Translations under genes and position numbers: made by a program
From: Lachnospiraceae bacterium UBA1066
GTDB lineage: Bacteria > Bacillota > Clostridia > Lachnospirales > Lachnospiraceae
Direction of reading: 5' to 3'
NCBI GenBank assembly: GCA_002316215.1
Contig: DCDB01000359.1
Location: 1,924 to 7,788, forward strand
DNA length: 5,865 nt
The notes under the pieces: model-generated
The model's input: only the letters and a program-made list of their open reading frames with translations
Database searches by the model: none
Told to the model about the DNA's origin: nothing
Part shown: in pieces, positions 5,795 to 5,865 of the stretch
Layout: each line of letters begins with the position of its first letter
How positions within the stretch are numbered: the first letter of the stretch is position 1

Positions 5795-5865
5795 TTAATA
5801 CTGGTCCCGCAATATTTTCTGATTAAATTTTTTCTTAAGATCTTTAATTGTTTTGCCTCGCTTGA
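5795..5865 (-). CDS. Possible C-terminal end of an upstream gene (partial)
   Basis: A frame entering from the right edge reads 22 codons, rich in Lys and Arg (KRGKTIKDLKKK... ending ILRDQY), then TAA at 5795-5797, just before the first full 16-nt repeat. A second minus-strand frame is also open here and runs into the repeats, ending at TGA 5752-5754. This stretch is too short and A-rich to prove coding, and no promoter was recognised in it. If the stub is real, the carboxypeptidase may share its transcript. Confidence 0.3.
   Translation of the reverse strand, partial: KRGKTIKDLKKKFNQKILRDQY

Larger units (their letters stand above)
5679..5796. repeat. 16-nt tandem repeat, seven units plus a partial one, overlapping a start codon
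   Basis: Coding-strand unit: ATCATGAACGAAGGAA. Units in transcription order are 5775-5790, 5759-5774, 5743-5758, 5727-5742, 5711-5726, 5695-5710 and 5679-5694, with a partial one at 5791-5796. Units 2 and 3 have ATT in place of ATC. Units 6 and 7 have AATG in place of AACG, and unit 7, which begins ATA, supplies the carboxypeptidase start codon at 5685-5687. Each unit holds an ATG and a GAAGGA Shine-Dalgarno-like motif. Because 16 leaves remainder 1 on division by 3, successive ATGs fall in successive frames. Confidence 0.95.

Noticed and set aside
5679..5796. 16-nt array as a CRISPR array
   Set aside because: The units are directly adjacent with no unique spacers and are too short for CRISPR repeats.

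Overview
The window holds four genes, all on the minus strand, so it reads from right to left. A partial fifth gene may enter at the right edge. Mid-range GC, strong AGGAGG-type ribosome binding sites, the gene families present and the A/T-rich purine-biased spacers suggest an anaerobic Firmicute of the Clostridia/Lachnospiraceae kind. That assignment is inference; no taxonomic marker gene is present.

Layout in transcription order. (1) 5865-5688: a possible C-terminal stub of an upstream gene, then a tandem array of seven 16-nt units (5679-5790) that runs into the next start codon. (2) 5687-4260: a membrane-anchored M14 zinc carboxypeptidase, with an N-terminal anchor, a Ser/Thr/Ala-rich linker and an extracytoplasmic catalytic domain. 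(3) 4259-3984: a 276-base spacer with a good sigma-A type promoter, a perfect inverted repeat across it, a possible 5'-UTR hairpin and three copies of a ~45-bp repeat. (4) 3983-2230: an acyl carrier protein and an AMP-forming acyl ligase whose genes overlap by 4 bases (ATGA). They probably act as a pair that activates a carboxylic acid and attaches it to the carrier's phosphopantetheine arm; the substrate is unknown. (5) 2229-2031: a 199-base spacer with a 20-bp tandem repeat centred on the palindrome TTCCATGGAA. (6) 2030-1: a flavodoxin-like domain fused to a PNPOx-like split-barrel domain and a very long Asp/Glu-rich tail that runs off the left edge.

The most unusual theme is that each of the three spacers carries its own unrelated short tandem repeat on the 5' side of a gene. 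In all three arrays the units, read on the coding strand, are purine-rich and carry ATG triplets. The clearest case is the 16-nt array, where every unit has a Shine-Dalgarno-like GAAGGA and an ATG. Tiny upstream ORFs there end in TGA codons that overlap later ATGs, forming a relay that ends exactly on the carboxypeptidase start codon. No CRISPR array, tRNA, rRNA, insertion sequence or convincing intrinsic terminator was seen.
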